Counted from the first letter of the stretch, positions 14,519 through 23,325 are shown. The stretch is DNA of 39,744 nt from Paenibacillus terrae (GCF_005217525.1 NZ_PNXQ01000012.1:1-39744); one strand, 5' to 3'. A program made the numbers and translations. The notes: generated by a model from the letters alone, not told the origin.

Positions 14519-16618
14519 ATGGAATACAGAGTAATTAAAGAAAATGACCTGTTTTTATTGACAGATACGAAAGGGAATATTCCCGAGGATCACCCCTATG
14601 GATTGGGATTGTATACGAAGGATACCCGATTTCTCAGCAGGCTGGATCTGAGAATTAACGGTCAGGAACCCGTTTTGCTATCCTCGGATGCAGCAGAAAA
14701 TTACATGGCCACCATTTTGCTGACCAATGTGCAAACGGAAATCGACGGCAAGCTGGAGTTATGGCGTGAATCGGTTGAAGTAGAACGGACCCGTTTTATT
14801 TATGATGATGTACTGTATGAGCGCATTAAGCTGACGAATTATTACCCGAAGCAGATTACATTCGAGCTGAGTGTTCATATGGATGCCGATTTTGCAGATA
14901 TGTTTGTCGTTCGTGGTTTTCAGAGCGGTGAGTTGGGGAAAAGAACCGGAACGAAGGCCGCGAATCAGTCTCTAATCTTTAGTTACCAGGGAGCTGATCA
15001 GGTTTGCCGGGCCACCGCTGTTACATGGGACCGGCCAGAACAAGCCGCTGATGCAAACGGAGATGTCTTTTTTCGAATTACTTTGGACCACGGAGCATCT
15101 GAAGTGATTACGTTCACAGTGCAACCACAGATTGGAGAAGCCGTCGTAACGAAGCCGATGAAGCCGGAGGATGCGTTAAAGCAGCTCAAACAGGTTTATG
15201 AGGTATGGGATCAGCAAACCGCTAAAGTACAGACAGATCATGATCTGATTCAGCGGCTTGTGGACAGGGGCTTGAAGGACTTGAAGGTGCTGCTGACGGA
15301 TTTGGGCTATGGAGCGTTTCCGGTCGCTGGACTTCCCTGGTTTGGCGTCCCATTTGGCAGAGACAGCCTCATCGCATCCTTGCAAATGCTTCCCTTTAAT
15401 GCGCAGGTCGCGAAAGGTACTATTCGCACAATGGCTGCCCGGCAAGGGGAATCTGTAGATCCTTGGCGTGACGAGCAACCGGGGAAAATCATGCACGAAA
15501 TCAGATACGGTGAGCTTGCGAACACGAATCAGATTCCGTTCACCCCATACTATGGCACCATTGATGCAACTCCGCTGTTTCTGATGCTGATTACAGAGTA
15601 CGCCAGATGGACCGGGGATTTGGAATTCGTGCAGGAGCTAGAACCCAATATTATCAGGGCGCTGGAGTGGATCGACCTTTACGGTGACCGGGACGATGAT
15701 TTGTTTGTGGAATATCATCAGGAATCAAGCAAAGGCATAGCCAATCAGGGCTGGAAGGATTCCGGCGATTCCATTGTTCACCGCAATGGAGAGTATGCCA
15801 AAACGCCGATTGCTTTAAGCGAGGTGCAGGGCTACGTCTTTCAGGCCAAAATGGGCATTGCTGATTTGTATGAAGCTCTTGGCCGCAATGAAGAATCCAG
15901 TAGGCTCAGAGAGGAGGCCCGGCGCCTGAAAAACAAATTTGATGAGGCTTTTTGGATGGATGAGCATCAATACTATGCTATCGCTCTGGATGAAAACAAG
16001 CATCAGGTGGGCACCATTACATCAAACCCTGGACACTTGCTGTTGTCGGGAATGCTGGACGACTCCAGGGCGGATGCGGTAGCCAACATGCTGGTCTCAC
16101 GCAAAATGTTCTCCGGTTTTGGGATTCGGACGATGGGAGAAGGAGAAGCCGCCTACAATCCGATGAGCTATCATGATGGAAGCATTTGGCCGCACGATAA
16201 CAGCATGATTATCCTTGGACTCAGCAAAACTGGTCGTCAGCAGCAGGCGAATCAGGTGATGAAAGGGCTGATTGACGCTGCTGCTCATTTTGAATATGAA
16301 CGATTGCCTGAGTTGTTCTGCGGTTATGACAGCTCAATCGGGAAGGTCGTCCCTTATCCGGTGGCTTGTTCTCCACAAGCATGGGCGGCGGGAACGCCTC
16401 TCATATTTATCCAGTCCCTGCTGGGCCTGTTTCCAAACGGGATCAAAAAACAAATCCATCTCTCACCTGTCTTGCTTGACGGGATGAATGAGCTGACGGT
16501 TTCCAATATCGCTATCGGCAGCGGCGTGCTGTCCATCCGTGTAGAAAGAAGCGGTGAGCGTGAAATATCCTGGTCCGTGCTGGAGAATACAACGAATTAT
16601 AAAGTTATTACTGACTAA
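14519..16618 (+). CDS. Amylo-alpha-1,6-glucosidase / glycogen-debranching-type glycosidase
   Basis: A cytosolic protein of 699 residues. Residues about 5-190 form the N-terminal GDE_N_bis-type beta domain (LFLLTDTKGNIPEDHPYGLGLYTKDTRFLSRLDL). The rest is an (alpha/alpha)6 barrel of the debranching-enzyme class with FGRDSLIASLQML near 280, GWKDSGDSI near 413 and WPHDNSMI near 557; acidic residues in these motifs are the likely general acid and base. It has no signal peptide, so it should act on oligosaccharides after import. ATG 14519 follows GAGGG by 5 bases; the longer frame would run back through the operator and terminator. First gene of a four-gene operon with a sugar ABC importer. The exact linkage cleaved is not fixed by sequence. 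Confidence 0.85.
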   Translation: MEYRVIKENDLFLLTDTKGNIPEDHPYGLGLYTKDTRFLSRLDLRINGQEPVLLSSDAAENYMATILLTNVQTEIDGKLELWRESVEVERTRFIYDDVLYERIKLTNYYPKQITFELSVHMDADFADMFVVRGFQSGELGKRTGTKAANQSLIFSYQGADQVCRATAVTWDRPEQAADANGDVFFRITLDHGASEVITFTVQPQIGEAVVTKPMKPEDALKQLKQVYEVWDQQTAKVQTDHDLIQRLVDRGLKDLKVLLTDLGYGAFPVAGLPWFGVPFGRDSLIASLQMLPFNAQVAKGTIRTMAARQGESVDPWRDEQPGKIMHEIRYGELANTNQIPFTPYYGTIDATPLFLMLITEYARWTGDLEFVQELEPNIIRALEWIDLYGDRDDDLFVEYHQESSKGIANQGWKDSGDSIVHRNGEYAKTPIALSEVQGYVFQAKMGIADLYEALGRNEESSRLREEARRLKNKFDEAFWMDEHQYYAIALDENKHQVGTITSNPGHLLLSGMLDDSRADAVANMLVSRKMFSGFGIRTMGEGEAAYNPMSYHDGSIWPHDNSMIILGLSKTGRQQQANQVMKGLIDAAAHFEYERLPELFCGYDSSIGKVVPYPVACSPQAWAAGTPLIFIQSLLGLFPNGIKKQIHLSPVLLDGMNELTVSNIAIGSGVLSIRVERSGEREISWSVLENTTNYKVITD

Positions 16619-16646
16619 GCCAGCAGAAAGGAAGGGGAGAACGAGG

Positions 16647-17900
16647 ATGAAAGCGATCAGATGGTTCGTAATTGTGGCCGTGATGACCGCCCTGTCCGCC
16701 AGCCTGCTGGCGGGCTGTGGCAGCGGACAGAAGCAGGGTGCAGGCGGAAAGGTAGAAATTACTTTTGCAGGCTGGGGCTCTACCCCGGAAGAAACCAAAC
16801 TGTTGGATCAGGTGCTCGCTGACTTTGAACAAAGCCATCCGAATATTAAGGTGAAACATGAAGTGATCGCCGATCAGTATATGGATGTGATCAAAACCCG
16901 TTTAATTGGCGGCAAAGGCCCGGACGTATTTTATTTGGACGCTATTGAAGCCCCGGGACTGATCGAAACTGGGGTTTTAGAACCGCTTAACCATTATGTA
17001 ACCCCTGATTTTGATATGAATGATTTTGAAAAGCCAATGATTCAGGCATTCCAAAAGAACGGAAACATATACGGCTTTCCGAAGGGATATTCGACGCTTG
17101 CGCTCTTATACAATAAAAAGATGCTGAAAGAAGCGGGTGTGGAAGTTCCGACAACATGGGACGAGCTGCGGGCGGCTTCACGTAAATTAACGAAAGGAAC
17201 CAAGGTGTACGGTTTCGGACAAAATCCGGAGCTTGCACGCACATTTTTTATTGCCCAATCGTTAGGTGGACAGGTGGTTAAGAACGGCAGAGCCAACTTC
17301 ACCACTCCGGAAGTGCTAAATGCTCTTCAGCCTTATGTGGATCAGCATCTGATCGACAAGACGGCAGCCCAGCCCAGTGATGTTGGCGCCGGGTGGACCG
17401 GCGAGATGCTTGGTCAAGGGAAAGCGGCCATGGTGCTGGAAGGGAACTGGGCGATCCCATTCTTGAAAAGCACCTTCCCGAACATTGATTTCGGGACAGC
17501 GGAAGTGCCGACGATTCATGGTAAAAAAGGGACAATGGCCTTTACGGTTGGATATGTGATGAATGCGGCTTCCACCAAAAAGCAGGCTTCCTGGGAGCTG
17601 ATCTCCTATTTGACCGGCAAACAGGGGATGAAAACCTGGACGAGCAAAAGATTTGAGCTTCCGACCCGCAAATCAGTCGCCACGGAGCTGGGATATGATA
17701 AAGACCCGATACTCGGACCGCTCGTTGCAGGTGCCCCTTATGCGACTGTCTGGTCAGAGGGTTCTACGCTTCCAACGATATTTAATAACTTTAACAACCA
17801 ATTTGTAAGCGCTTATATCGGGGAAAGGCCGTTGAAGGAGGCGCTTCAGGAGGCACAGGACCAGGCCAATGGGGAAATTGGATTCCAGCTCTATGACTAA
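16647..17900 (+). CDS. Sugar ABC transporter substrate-binding lipoprotein
   Basis: A 417-residue family 1 extracellular solute-binding protein (MalE/MsmE class, CUT1 importers). The signal ends in the lipobox LAGC with acylated Cys24. Typical features are VEITFAGWGSTPEETKLLDQVLADFEQSHPNI, GPDVFYLD, YGFPKGYSTLALLYNKKML and GKAAMVLEGNWAIP. The aromatic residues in these loops would stack on sugar rings. ATG 16647 lies 7 bases after GGGGAG, 28 bases from the previous stop. The two permeases follow directly, so this is the receptor of a complete importer apart from the ATPase. An oligosaccharide that the co-transcribed debranching-type glycosidase can attack is the likely ligand. Confidence 0.93.
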   Translation: MKAIRWFVIVAVMTALSASLLAGCGSGQKQGAGGKVEITFAGWGSTPEETKLLDQVLADFEQSHPNIKVKHEVIADQYMDVIKTRLIGGKGPDVFYLDAIEAPGLIETGVLEPLNHYVTPDFDMNDFEKPMIQAFQKNGNIYGFPKGYSTLALLYNKKMLKEAGVEVPTTWDELRAASRKLTKGTKVYGFGQNPELARTFFIAQSLGGQVVKNGRANFTTPEVLNALQPYVDQHLIDKTAAQPSDVGAGWTGEMLGQGKAAMVLEGNWAIPFLKSTFPNIDFGTAEVPTIHGKKGTMAFTVGYVMNAASTKKQASWELISYLTGKQGMKTWTSKRFELPTRKSVATELGYDKDPILGPLVAGAPYATVWSEGSTLPTIFNNFNNQFVSAYIGERPLKEALQEAQDQANGEIGFQLYD

Positions 17901-17923
17901 AACAGGAACGGAGGGTACTTATT

Positions 17924-18823
17924 ATGAACCGGGGTGTTTCCAAAAGAGCGTTTAAAGAGGCGGCTCAAGGGTATTTGTTTCTACTACCGACCTTGTTCGT
18001 GCTGCTCTTTTTCATTATTGGACCGATTTTTTACGCCATTTATCTTGCATTTCATAAAGTGCAACTACTTGGCGTTTCCAGCTCGGAATTTACGGGTATG
18101 CGAAATTTCACCCGTATCATGGTGGATAACCGGGCTCATATAGCCATCTGGAATACGGTGAAATATGTCATTATCGTCGTTCCGATTCAGACTATTCTGT
18201 CGATGGTCATGGCCGCCGTTTTGAATGCGGGCCTGAAAGGACAGAAGATATTCCGGGTCATTTATTTCCTTCCCACATTAACATCATCCGCCGTACTAAC
18301 GCTCATCTTTATGTGGATGTTCAATCAGAGTGGTCTCATTAATGAGCTTTTGAGTGCAGTAGGGTTGCCGATATATAACTGGCTGGGTGATCCGAGGGTG
18401 GCGCTTAATGCCATTATGGGGATGAATATTTGGTCGACGGCTCCCTTTTTTATGGTTATTTACTTGGCTGCGTTGCAGGATATTCCGAGCTCTTTATACG
18501 AGGCCGCCGAATTGGATGGGGCGAACGCTTTCCGAAAATTTTGGAACATTACGATGCCCAGTTTGAGACCTGTGACCTCTTTTGTCGTCATTATGGGATT
18601 AATCGGAACATTCCAACTGTTCGACCAATCCTATATTTTCTCGGCGGGATCAGGCGGTCCGAACAACTCGACGCTTACCGTCGTTCTGCTAATCTATCAA
18701 TATGCCTTTAAAAACCTGGGTACGATGGGGTACGCCGCTGCGCTGGCGATGACCTTGGCCGTGATCATTTTGCTCGCAACGCTAATCCAACGCAGATTTT
18801 CCAAGGAAGAATCTTTGAACTAA
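17924..18823 (+). CDS. Sugar ABC transporter permease, MalF/UgpA-like
   Basis: A 299-residue inner-membrane permease of the CUT1 importer family with six predicted helices. The EAA loop that docks the ATPase reads YEAAELDGANAFRKFWNITMP near residue 190. The first helix (GYLFLLPTLFVLLFFIIGPIFYAIYLAF) is typical of MalF-like partners lacking the large extracytoplasmic domain. It lies 23 bases after the binding-protein gene and 11 bases before its partner permease, clearly one operon. Confidence 0.93.
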   Translation: MNRGVSKRAFKEAAQGYLFLLPTLFVLLFFIIGPIFYAIYLAFHKVQLLGVSSSEFTGMRNFTRIMVDNRAHIAIWNTVKYVIIVVPIQTILSMVMAAVLNAGLKGQKIFRVIYFLPTLTSSAVLTLIFMWMFNQSGLINELLSAVGLPIYNWLGDPRVALNAIMGMNIWSTAPFFMVIYLAALQDIPSSLYEAAELDGANAFRKFWNITMPSLRPVTSFVVIMGLIGTFQLFDQSYIFSAGSGGPNNSTLTVVLLIYQYAFKNLGTMGYAAALAMTLAVIILLATLIQRRFSKEESLN

Positions 18824-18834
18824 GGAGGGGCATC

Positions 18835-19662
18835 ATGAATCGTCGAATAGGCATCGGGAAAATCATATTGTATTTGATTCTCATCGGTTACGCTGCCGTT
18901 ACGCTTGTCCCGTTTTTTTGGGCGCTGTCGTCGTCATTCAAACCGTTGGAAGAAATCGTGAGTGGAAAAATCAGTTTTATTCCCAAGGTTTTTACCTTGG
19001 ACAATTATAGAATGATATTTATCCAGCAGCCCTTATTCGGTCGCTGGCTGTTGAACAGCCTGATGATCGGTGTAGCGATTACTGCGCTGAACCTGCTGTT
19101 TAATTCTATGGCCGGCTATGCGCTTGCCCGTTTGAATTTTCCGGGAAAAAATCTGTTGTTCATCATCATCCTGGGTGTACTAATGATTCCGGCTCAGGTT
19201 ACGATGATACCAAATTTCTTGATTCTGAAAGGCTTTGGTTGGCTGGATACGTATCAAGGAATGATCATTCCCTCCATGATCAGCGCGACGTATATTTTTA
19301 TGATGCGCCAGTTTTTTGTCAGCTTTCCGAAAGAACTCGAAGAGGCCGCCGAGATTGATGGTTTAGGGAGGTTTGGCGCTTTTTTTCGCATCGTTCTTCC
19401 GTTGGCTCGTCCAGCATTGGCTGCGCAGATCATCTTTGTGTTCATGGGGTCATGGAATGACTTTATGAAGCCGCTGATTGTGATGTCCAGTCCTGAAATG
19501 TTTACCTTGCCGCTTGGACTGAATACGTTCAAAGGCCAATATATCAGCTATTGGAATTACATTATGGCGGCTTCCATGATATCTACGCTGCCGATCCTTG
19601 TTATTTATGCATTCTTTAATCGTTACTTTATTAAGGGAATCACGTTTACGGGCGGCAAATAA
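18835..19662 (+). CDS. Sugar ABC transporter permease, MalG/UgpE-like
   Basis: A 275-residue second permease of the same importer. It has six helices and the EAA loop EEAAEIDGLGRFGAFFRIVLPLARPA near residue 165. AAGGAGGGG precedes the ATG. No ATPase gene follows before the terminator, so the importer must borrow an MsmX/MalK-type ATPase encoded elsewhere, the usual arrangement for CUT1 systems in Bacilli. Confidence 0.93.
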   Translation: MNRRIGIGKIILYLILIGYAAVTLVPFFWALSSSFKPLEEIVSGKISFIPKVFTLDNYRMIFIQQPLFGRWLLNSLMIGVAITALNLLFNSMAGYALARLNFPGKNLLFIIILGVLMIPAQVTMIPNFLILKGFGWLDTYQGMIIPSMISATYIFMMRQFFVSFPKELEEAAEIDGLGRFGAFFRIVLPLARPALAAQIIFVFMGSWNDFMKPLIVMSSPEMFTLPLGLNTFKGQYISYWNYIMAASMISTLPILVIYAFFNRYFIKGITFTGGK

Positions 19663-19669
19663 CGAAGGT

Positions 19670-19710
19670 AAGGGATATCGAACCCGAACAGGGCAGATAT
19701 CCCTTTTTTG
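19670..19710 (+). terminator. Terminator of the sugar operon
   Basis: AAGGGATATC pairs with GATATCCCTT across a 16-base loop and is followed by a T-run to 19709, only a few bases after the last permease stop codon. Confidence 0.9.
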
Positions 19711-19823
19711 ATAATCCAAGAGGTTAGCCAAATCTGTATGAAGAATGGTGATAAGTTAAGTGCAATCCTGGATTTTGACTGATCAGGTTATGACTATTCA
19801 CAGTTGGACGTTTGGCTTTTTAT

Positions 19824-21329
19824 TTACGATTTCGTCGTAATTACGATAGTATCTTCTTTTTGAATCCAATCTACTTTGGCCCCTAGCGTCTCGCTGATCA
19901 GCCGGAGCGGAAGATAGCCAATGCCGTTTACAGTGAAGGGAGGATTTGTGAGTTTCACAACTTTACCGTTCATCGTTGTCTGCCCGTTTTTAAGATTAAT
20001 TTGCAGAGAGACGGGATTGGCTCCTGTTTTAGACTGATTAATTTCCGCTATTTTGCTGTTAAAATCATAAGTGACCTCGGCCCCCAGCTTGTCAAAAACA
20101 GAACGAAGGGGAATAAACGCCTGCCCGTTGCGGGTAATGACACCGTTACTTAGGGGGACAGGTGTATCCTTGAGAAGGACGAGAATCGGCTTTTGTACAG
20201 GAACCGGCGTACTGTAGAAAAATTCATAATCCCCTATGCCAAGCTGCGCATGCTTGTTGACCCCCCAGCCCCATAGGGTGCCGTCTGTTTTTTGCATGAT
20301 CACATGCCGTAATCCAGCCTGGATGCTTTGAATATTTTTGGCGAGTAATTTAAAAGGGACAGTGGACGATAATTTCTCACCTTCCAAGGACGCTTCATAT
20401 ACATTCCCGCCTGTCGACAGTGTAAGAATAGAGCGTTCAACGATAAAGACGTCTTTGACATCCTTTATACCTGTTAACAATACAGGGTTATCTTCGTTGT
20501 GATAGGTTGTACTATCCGAGTAACCTGTGACCGTTTCACCCCAGAACCATAACCGTCCTTGTCGATCAATCGCGAGATTGGAACTCCCATTGGTCTTAAT
20601 TATTTTGATGTCCGATAAGGCTTGAATCTGCGATGCAGATAAAGCTTCGGAGGGGGTAGCATTTTTTTCAAATACCTTGGGCCATGTCCATACAGTACCG
20701 TCTTTCTTTAAGGCTAGGTTTTTGGAGATAGCAGTAATATCCTTTAATGATGGAACAGGCTCGAAGCCCTGCAAGGACCTTGTATTTTTCCATACACTTC
20801 CGTCCTTCTTCAAGAAGAGCCAGCGTTCCTCATATTGCGGTCTTTCTTCATAGTAACTATCCAACTCTGTAATCTTGTCGATGCCGGAAAGAGTTTGAAA
20901 AGGGCCAAAGTTGCCACCATTTTCGATTCGATCAGCGGATAATACGGTTCCTTCGGCATTGAGGGCGAGCACATGATCATTCATAATACGCACGTCTATG
21001 ATGTTTTGTAGTCCTTCCAGAGGAATGAATTTCACGGATTCAGAAATGTTGTTTCTTGGCACATACCAGGCGGAATGATCTTGTAAGGTAAATATCAGAT
21101 CGCCTTCCTGGATTATATTCGAAAATGTTCTTACAACGTTGGGCTTATCTTCTACACGAGTCGGTACGGATTGATTATAGCCCCATAACCACAAGCTCCC
21201 ATCGGATTGAATCAGACTCCCGGAATCATAGGAGCGAATACGGGACGTCGAATCATCTTCGGCCGCCCATGCACTGGAACTGAACAATAACAATGCGATC
21301 ATACTGATTAACAGAGTACGTCTTTTCAT
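19824..21329 (-). CDS. Secreted RCC1-like repeat protein with copper-amine-oxidase-like C-terminal domain
   Basis: A 501-residue exported protein with signal peptide residues 1-22 (ending AWA). The middle shows RCC1/BLIP-II-like beta-propeller repeats marked by DGSLWLWGYNQ, KKDGSVWKN, KKDGTVWTWP, RQGRLWFWGE and TDGTLWGWGVNKHAQLGIGD. Residues about 395-500 are a copper-amine-oxidase N-terminal-like domain (GQAFIPLRSVFDKLGAEVTYD and GYLPLRLISETLGAKVDW), widely used as a surface module in Paenibacillus. No enzyme motif is seen; the propeller suggests protein or wall binding. GAGG lies 8 bases before ATG. It stands alone. Confidence 0.8.
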   Translation of the reverse strand: MKRRTLLISMIALLLFSSSAWAAEDDSTSRIRSYDSGSLIQSDGSLWLWGYNQSVPTRVEDKPNVVRTFSNIIQEGDLIFTLQDHSAWYVPRNNISESVKFIPLEGLQNIIDVRIMNDHVLALNAEGTVLSADRIENGGNFGPFQTLSGIDKITELDSYYEERPQYEERWLFLKKDGSVWKNTRSLQGFEPVPSLKDITAISKNLALKKDGTVWTWPKVFEKNATPSEALSASQIQALSDIKIIKTNGSSNLAIDRQGRLWFWGETVTGYSDSTTYHNEDNPVLLTGIKDVKDVFIVERSILTLSTGGNVYEASLEGEKLSSTVPFKLLAKNIQSIQAGLRHVIMQKTDGTLWGWGVNKHAQLGIGDYEFFYSTPVPVQKPILVLLKDTPVPLSNGVITRNGQAFIPLRSVFDKLGAEVTYDFNSKIAEINQSKTGANPVSLQINLKNGQTTMNGKVVKLTNPPFTVNGIGYLPLRLISETLGAKVDWIQKEDTIVITTKS

Positions 21330-21428
21330 GCGTTTTTCCTCATTTCTTCATCAATGTATATAAGGAGAATATCTACTTATCAATAGATGAAGAATTTATA
21401 GAAAAGTTTTCCAAAATCAAATCAATTC

Positions 21429-21482
21429 CAAAAAAATAACCTCCAGAAACCCATGCTTAGACATGGATTTGGAGGTTATTTC
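21429..21482 (-). terminator. Terminator of the folD-fchA operon
   Basis: On the minus strand, AATAACCTCC (21471-21480 as its complement) pairs with GGAGGTTATT, with an inner CCATG/CATGG stem, and the transcript then runs into six U residues. The hairpin begins right at the fchA stop codon. Confidence 0.88.
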
Positions 21483-22118
21483 TTAGCCTGTTATTCGGCT
21501 GCGTACGATCAATAAGGTTTGCGCTTTGATTTGTCCAATTTCACGAATGAGCGCAGCCGTTTTCGCTTCATAGGCGAGTTTGACCTCCAAATCTTTCAGG
21601 GAAGCAAGGTTAATTTCAACGGTGAGCAGGGCGGATTGGGCGGCAGCCTCGAACAGAATCGCGCCTATGCCGAGATCAGAAATGACATTTTTGTTGGACA
21701 GTTCCACAATACTGTAGGCACGCTGCATTCCGTCCCGGCATACTTCCAGCAAACGCATCGGCACCTCAATGGCGGCGATCACCGCGGTCTGTAGAGAATG
21801 GGTACGATAGCGCTTTTCTTCGTCTGTTTCTTTGGGCAAGCGCAATGCGGTCATGTATTGTTCAAAGGATTGAATATCTGCGGTCATCAGTTCCTCACAG
21901 CGCGCAGACAGATTTTCCATGCTATGAATCACTTCAGTGATTTGTCCATGAACATGCGCGTACTTTTCTCCTTGGGTAAGGCTGGCGGTCATGGAGGTCA
22001 TAGCCGCGCCAAGTGCCGCTGCCAGTGCGGATACACTTCCTCCGCCAGGGGTAGGCGCTGCACTTCCAGCCTCTCTTAGAAAATGTCCGATGGAATCACT
22101 CCACGACAGTTCACTCAT
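21483..22118 (-). CDS. fchA: Methenyltetrahydrofolate cyclohydrolase / cyclodeaminase family protein
   Basis: A 211-residue cytosolic helical protein of the FTCD_C/FchA family, which hydrolyses 5,10-methenyl-THF or deaminates formimino-THF. The signature AAPTPGGGSVSALAAALGAAMTSM lies at residues 19-42, followed by the usual long helices and SDLGIGAILFEAAAQSALLTVEINL. Its ATG overlaps the folD stop by 4 bases (ATGA), so the two are translationally coupled. No formimino-transferase or histidine-degradation gene is near. Together with the ZTP riboswitch ahead of folD this points to one-carbon folate metabolism rather than histidine breakdown. Confidence 0.88.
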   Translation of the reverse strand: MSELSWSDSIGHFLREAGSAAPTPGGGSVSALAAALGAAMTSMTASLTQGEKYAHVHGQITEVIHSMENLSARCEELMTADIQSFEQYMTALRLPKETDEEKRYRTHSLQTAVIAAIEVPMRLLEVCRDGMQRAYSIVELSNKNVISDLGIGAILFEAAAQSALLTVEINLASLKDLEVKLAYEAKTAALIREIGQIKAQTLLIVRSRITG

Positions 22119-22981
22119 GAATAGGCCACCTCTCTGGAGTATTGTTGCAGATCTATTGCTTTGAGCAGATTCTTGTACAAAATCGCAGTTGTTAATGTGC
22201 CGACACCGCCGGGAACCGGAGAAATGGCATGTACCTTTTCCCCAACGTCCAAGGCGGCATCCCCCACTATTTTTCCCTCCAGCGTCTCGTTAATTCCCGC
22301 ATCTACCAAAATCAAACCGGGATGAACCATATCCTGTGTAATCACATCAGGGCAACCGACTGCAACGAAGGCAATGTCTGCATGGCTCAAATGCTCCGCA
22401 ATATCACGTGTGCCTGCATGACAGGCGGTAACGGTGGCATTTTCTCTTTGCAGCATGTGAAAAAGGGGAAGTCCCACCGTCTGTCCTATGCCGACAAGGG
22501 TGACATTTTTGCCTGCCAATGTGTGACCGTAATGTTTGAGCAGCTCAATACAGGCTTGAGGCGTAGCGGGATACAATCCGCTTTCACCTGTAACGGTAGC
22601 CAGCTTGTTGCCTGGGGTAATTCCATCAATATCCTTGTACGGGGCGATGGATTGTTTAATCGCTGAGGCGGATAGATGCTGGGGAAGAGGCAATTCCAGC
22701 ATAATACCATGTACATGAGAGGCTTCGTTCAGGCTGCCGATCAGGTGAAGGAGTTCAGCTTCGCTTACATGGCGGTCAAAGGTATGAAGATGAAAGGAGA
22801 TGCCCAGCTTCTCCGCTATTTTTTGCTTGGTCCGGGCGTAGTAGGCAGAGGCCGGATCACCTTCTACCAACAGTGTTGCCAAATGAGGGCGATGCCCTTG
22901 CTGTTTCATTTGTTCTACTTTGTTACGGATCGATGCATACACTTGCTCAGCTGCTTCTTTGGATTTCATAATGATAGCCAT
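22115..22981 (-). CDS. folD: Divergent FolD: methylene-THF dehydrogenase, cyclohydrolase function doubtful
   Basis: A 288-residue protein of the FolD family, which oxidises 5,10-methylene-THF and normally also hydrolyses methenyl-THF. Tyr48 and Lys52 (YYARTK) match the catalytic YxxxK, and Asp119 (KDIDG) matches the conserved aspartate. The usual QLPLP is read here as ELPLP, so the conserved catalytic Gln is Glu96. The nucleotide loop reads VGIGQTVGLPL instead of VGRSxxVGxP, and PVPGGVGTLT replaces PVPGGVGPMT. These changes suggest altered cofactor choice and weakened cyclohydrolase activity, which fchA could supply. GAGGAGG lies 8 bases before ATG. A ZTP riboswitch precedes it. It may be a second folD in the genome. 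Confidence 0.88.
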   Translation of the reverse strand: MAIIMKSKEAAEQVYASIRNKVEQMKQQGHRPHLATLLVEGDPASAYYARTKQKIAEKLGISFHLHTFDRHVSEAELLHLIGSLNEASHVHGIMLELPLPQHLSASAIKQSIAPYKDIDGITPGNKLATVTGESGLYPATPQACIELLKHYGHTLAGKNVTLVGIGQTVGLPLFHMLQRENATVTACHAGTRDIAEHLSHADIAFVAVGCPDVITQDMVHPGLILVDAGINETLEGKIVGDAALDVGEKVHAISPVPGGVGTLTTAILYKNLLKAIDLQQYSREVAYS

Positions 22982-23042
22982 AGTCTGAACCTCCTCTGAA
23001 TTTATCGCATGATGGAATCAACAAGGTGTTATGGTCTTGTAA

Positions 23043-23178
23043 AACGAAAAAAAGTATTTGCACAAGGTCGTCACGACAGACGAATCCTCTGCAAATACTT
23101 CTCCCAGGCGAACGGCACGCTTTCATTGTATGCTCCCTCGTGGTTGATTCCACTGACTTCGCCAGTCACATACAGCGT
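23043..23178 (-). promoter_or_regulatory. ZTP (pfl) riboswitch with intrinsic terminator
   Basis: Read on the minus strand, the leader of folD shows the pfl/ZTP aptamer: GTGACTGGCG, then GTGG-AATCA-CCAC, GGGAGCATACA, a short variable linker, and GCCGTTCGCCTGGG, the conserved 3' half that forms the pseudoknot. Directly after comes AAGTATTTGCA, which pairs with TGCAAATACTT over an intervening loop and is followed by seven U residues. ZTP signals a shortage of 10-formyl-THF, and the ON state would raise folD-fchA expression. The gene context is canonical for this class. Confidence 0.93.
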
Positions 23179-23240
23179 TATTTATCTTATATTTTAACAA
23201 ATAATCTTCCGAAAAGAAACCCGTGAACATTTGGCAAAGA

Positions 23241-23325
23241 GGTCATGTTATTTGCCCATATGACAAATGTCATATTCCTGAACTGACGTTTATGACTACT
23301 TCGAACACAGGTATCCCTTTATACT
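23241..23325 (+). promoter_or_regulatory. des promoter region with DesR-like dyad
   Basis: ATGACAAATGTCAT (23260-23273) is an inverted repeat with 6-base arms. GGTCATG upstream (23241-23247) and CTGACGTTTATGAC downstream (23283-23296) repeat the TGAC/GTCA unit, giving a tandem array as expected for cooperative DesR binding. A TATACT -10 element lies at 23320-23325 with a poor -35 region, fitting a promoter that needs an activator. Confidence 0.65.

Noticed and set aside
21483..22118. FchA as part of histidine degradation
   Set aside because: No hut-type genes are nearby, and it is coupled to folD behind a ZTP riboswitch.
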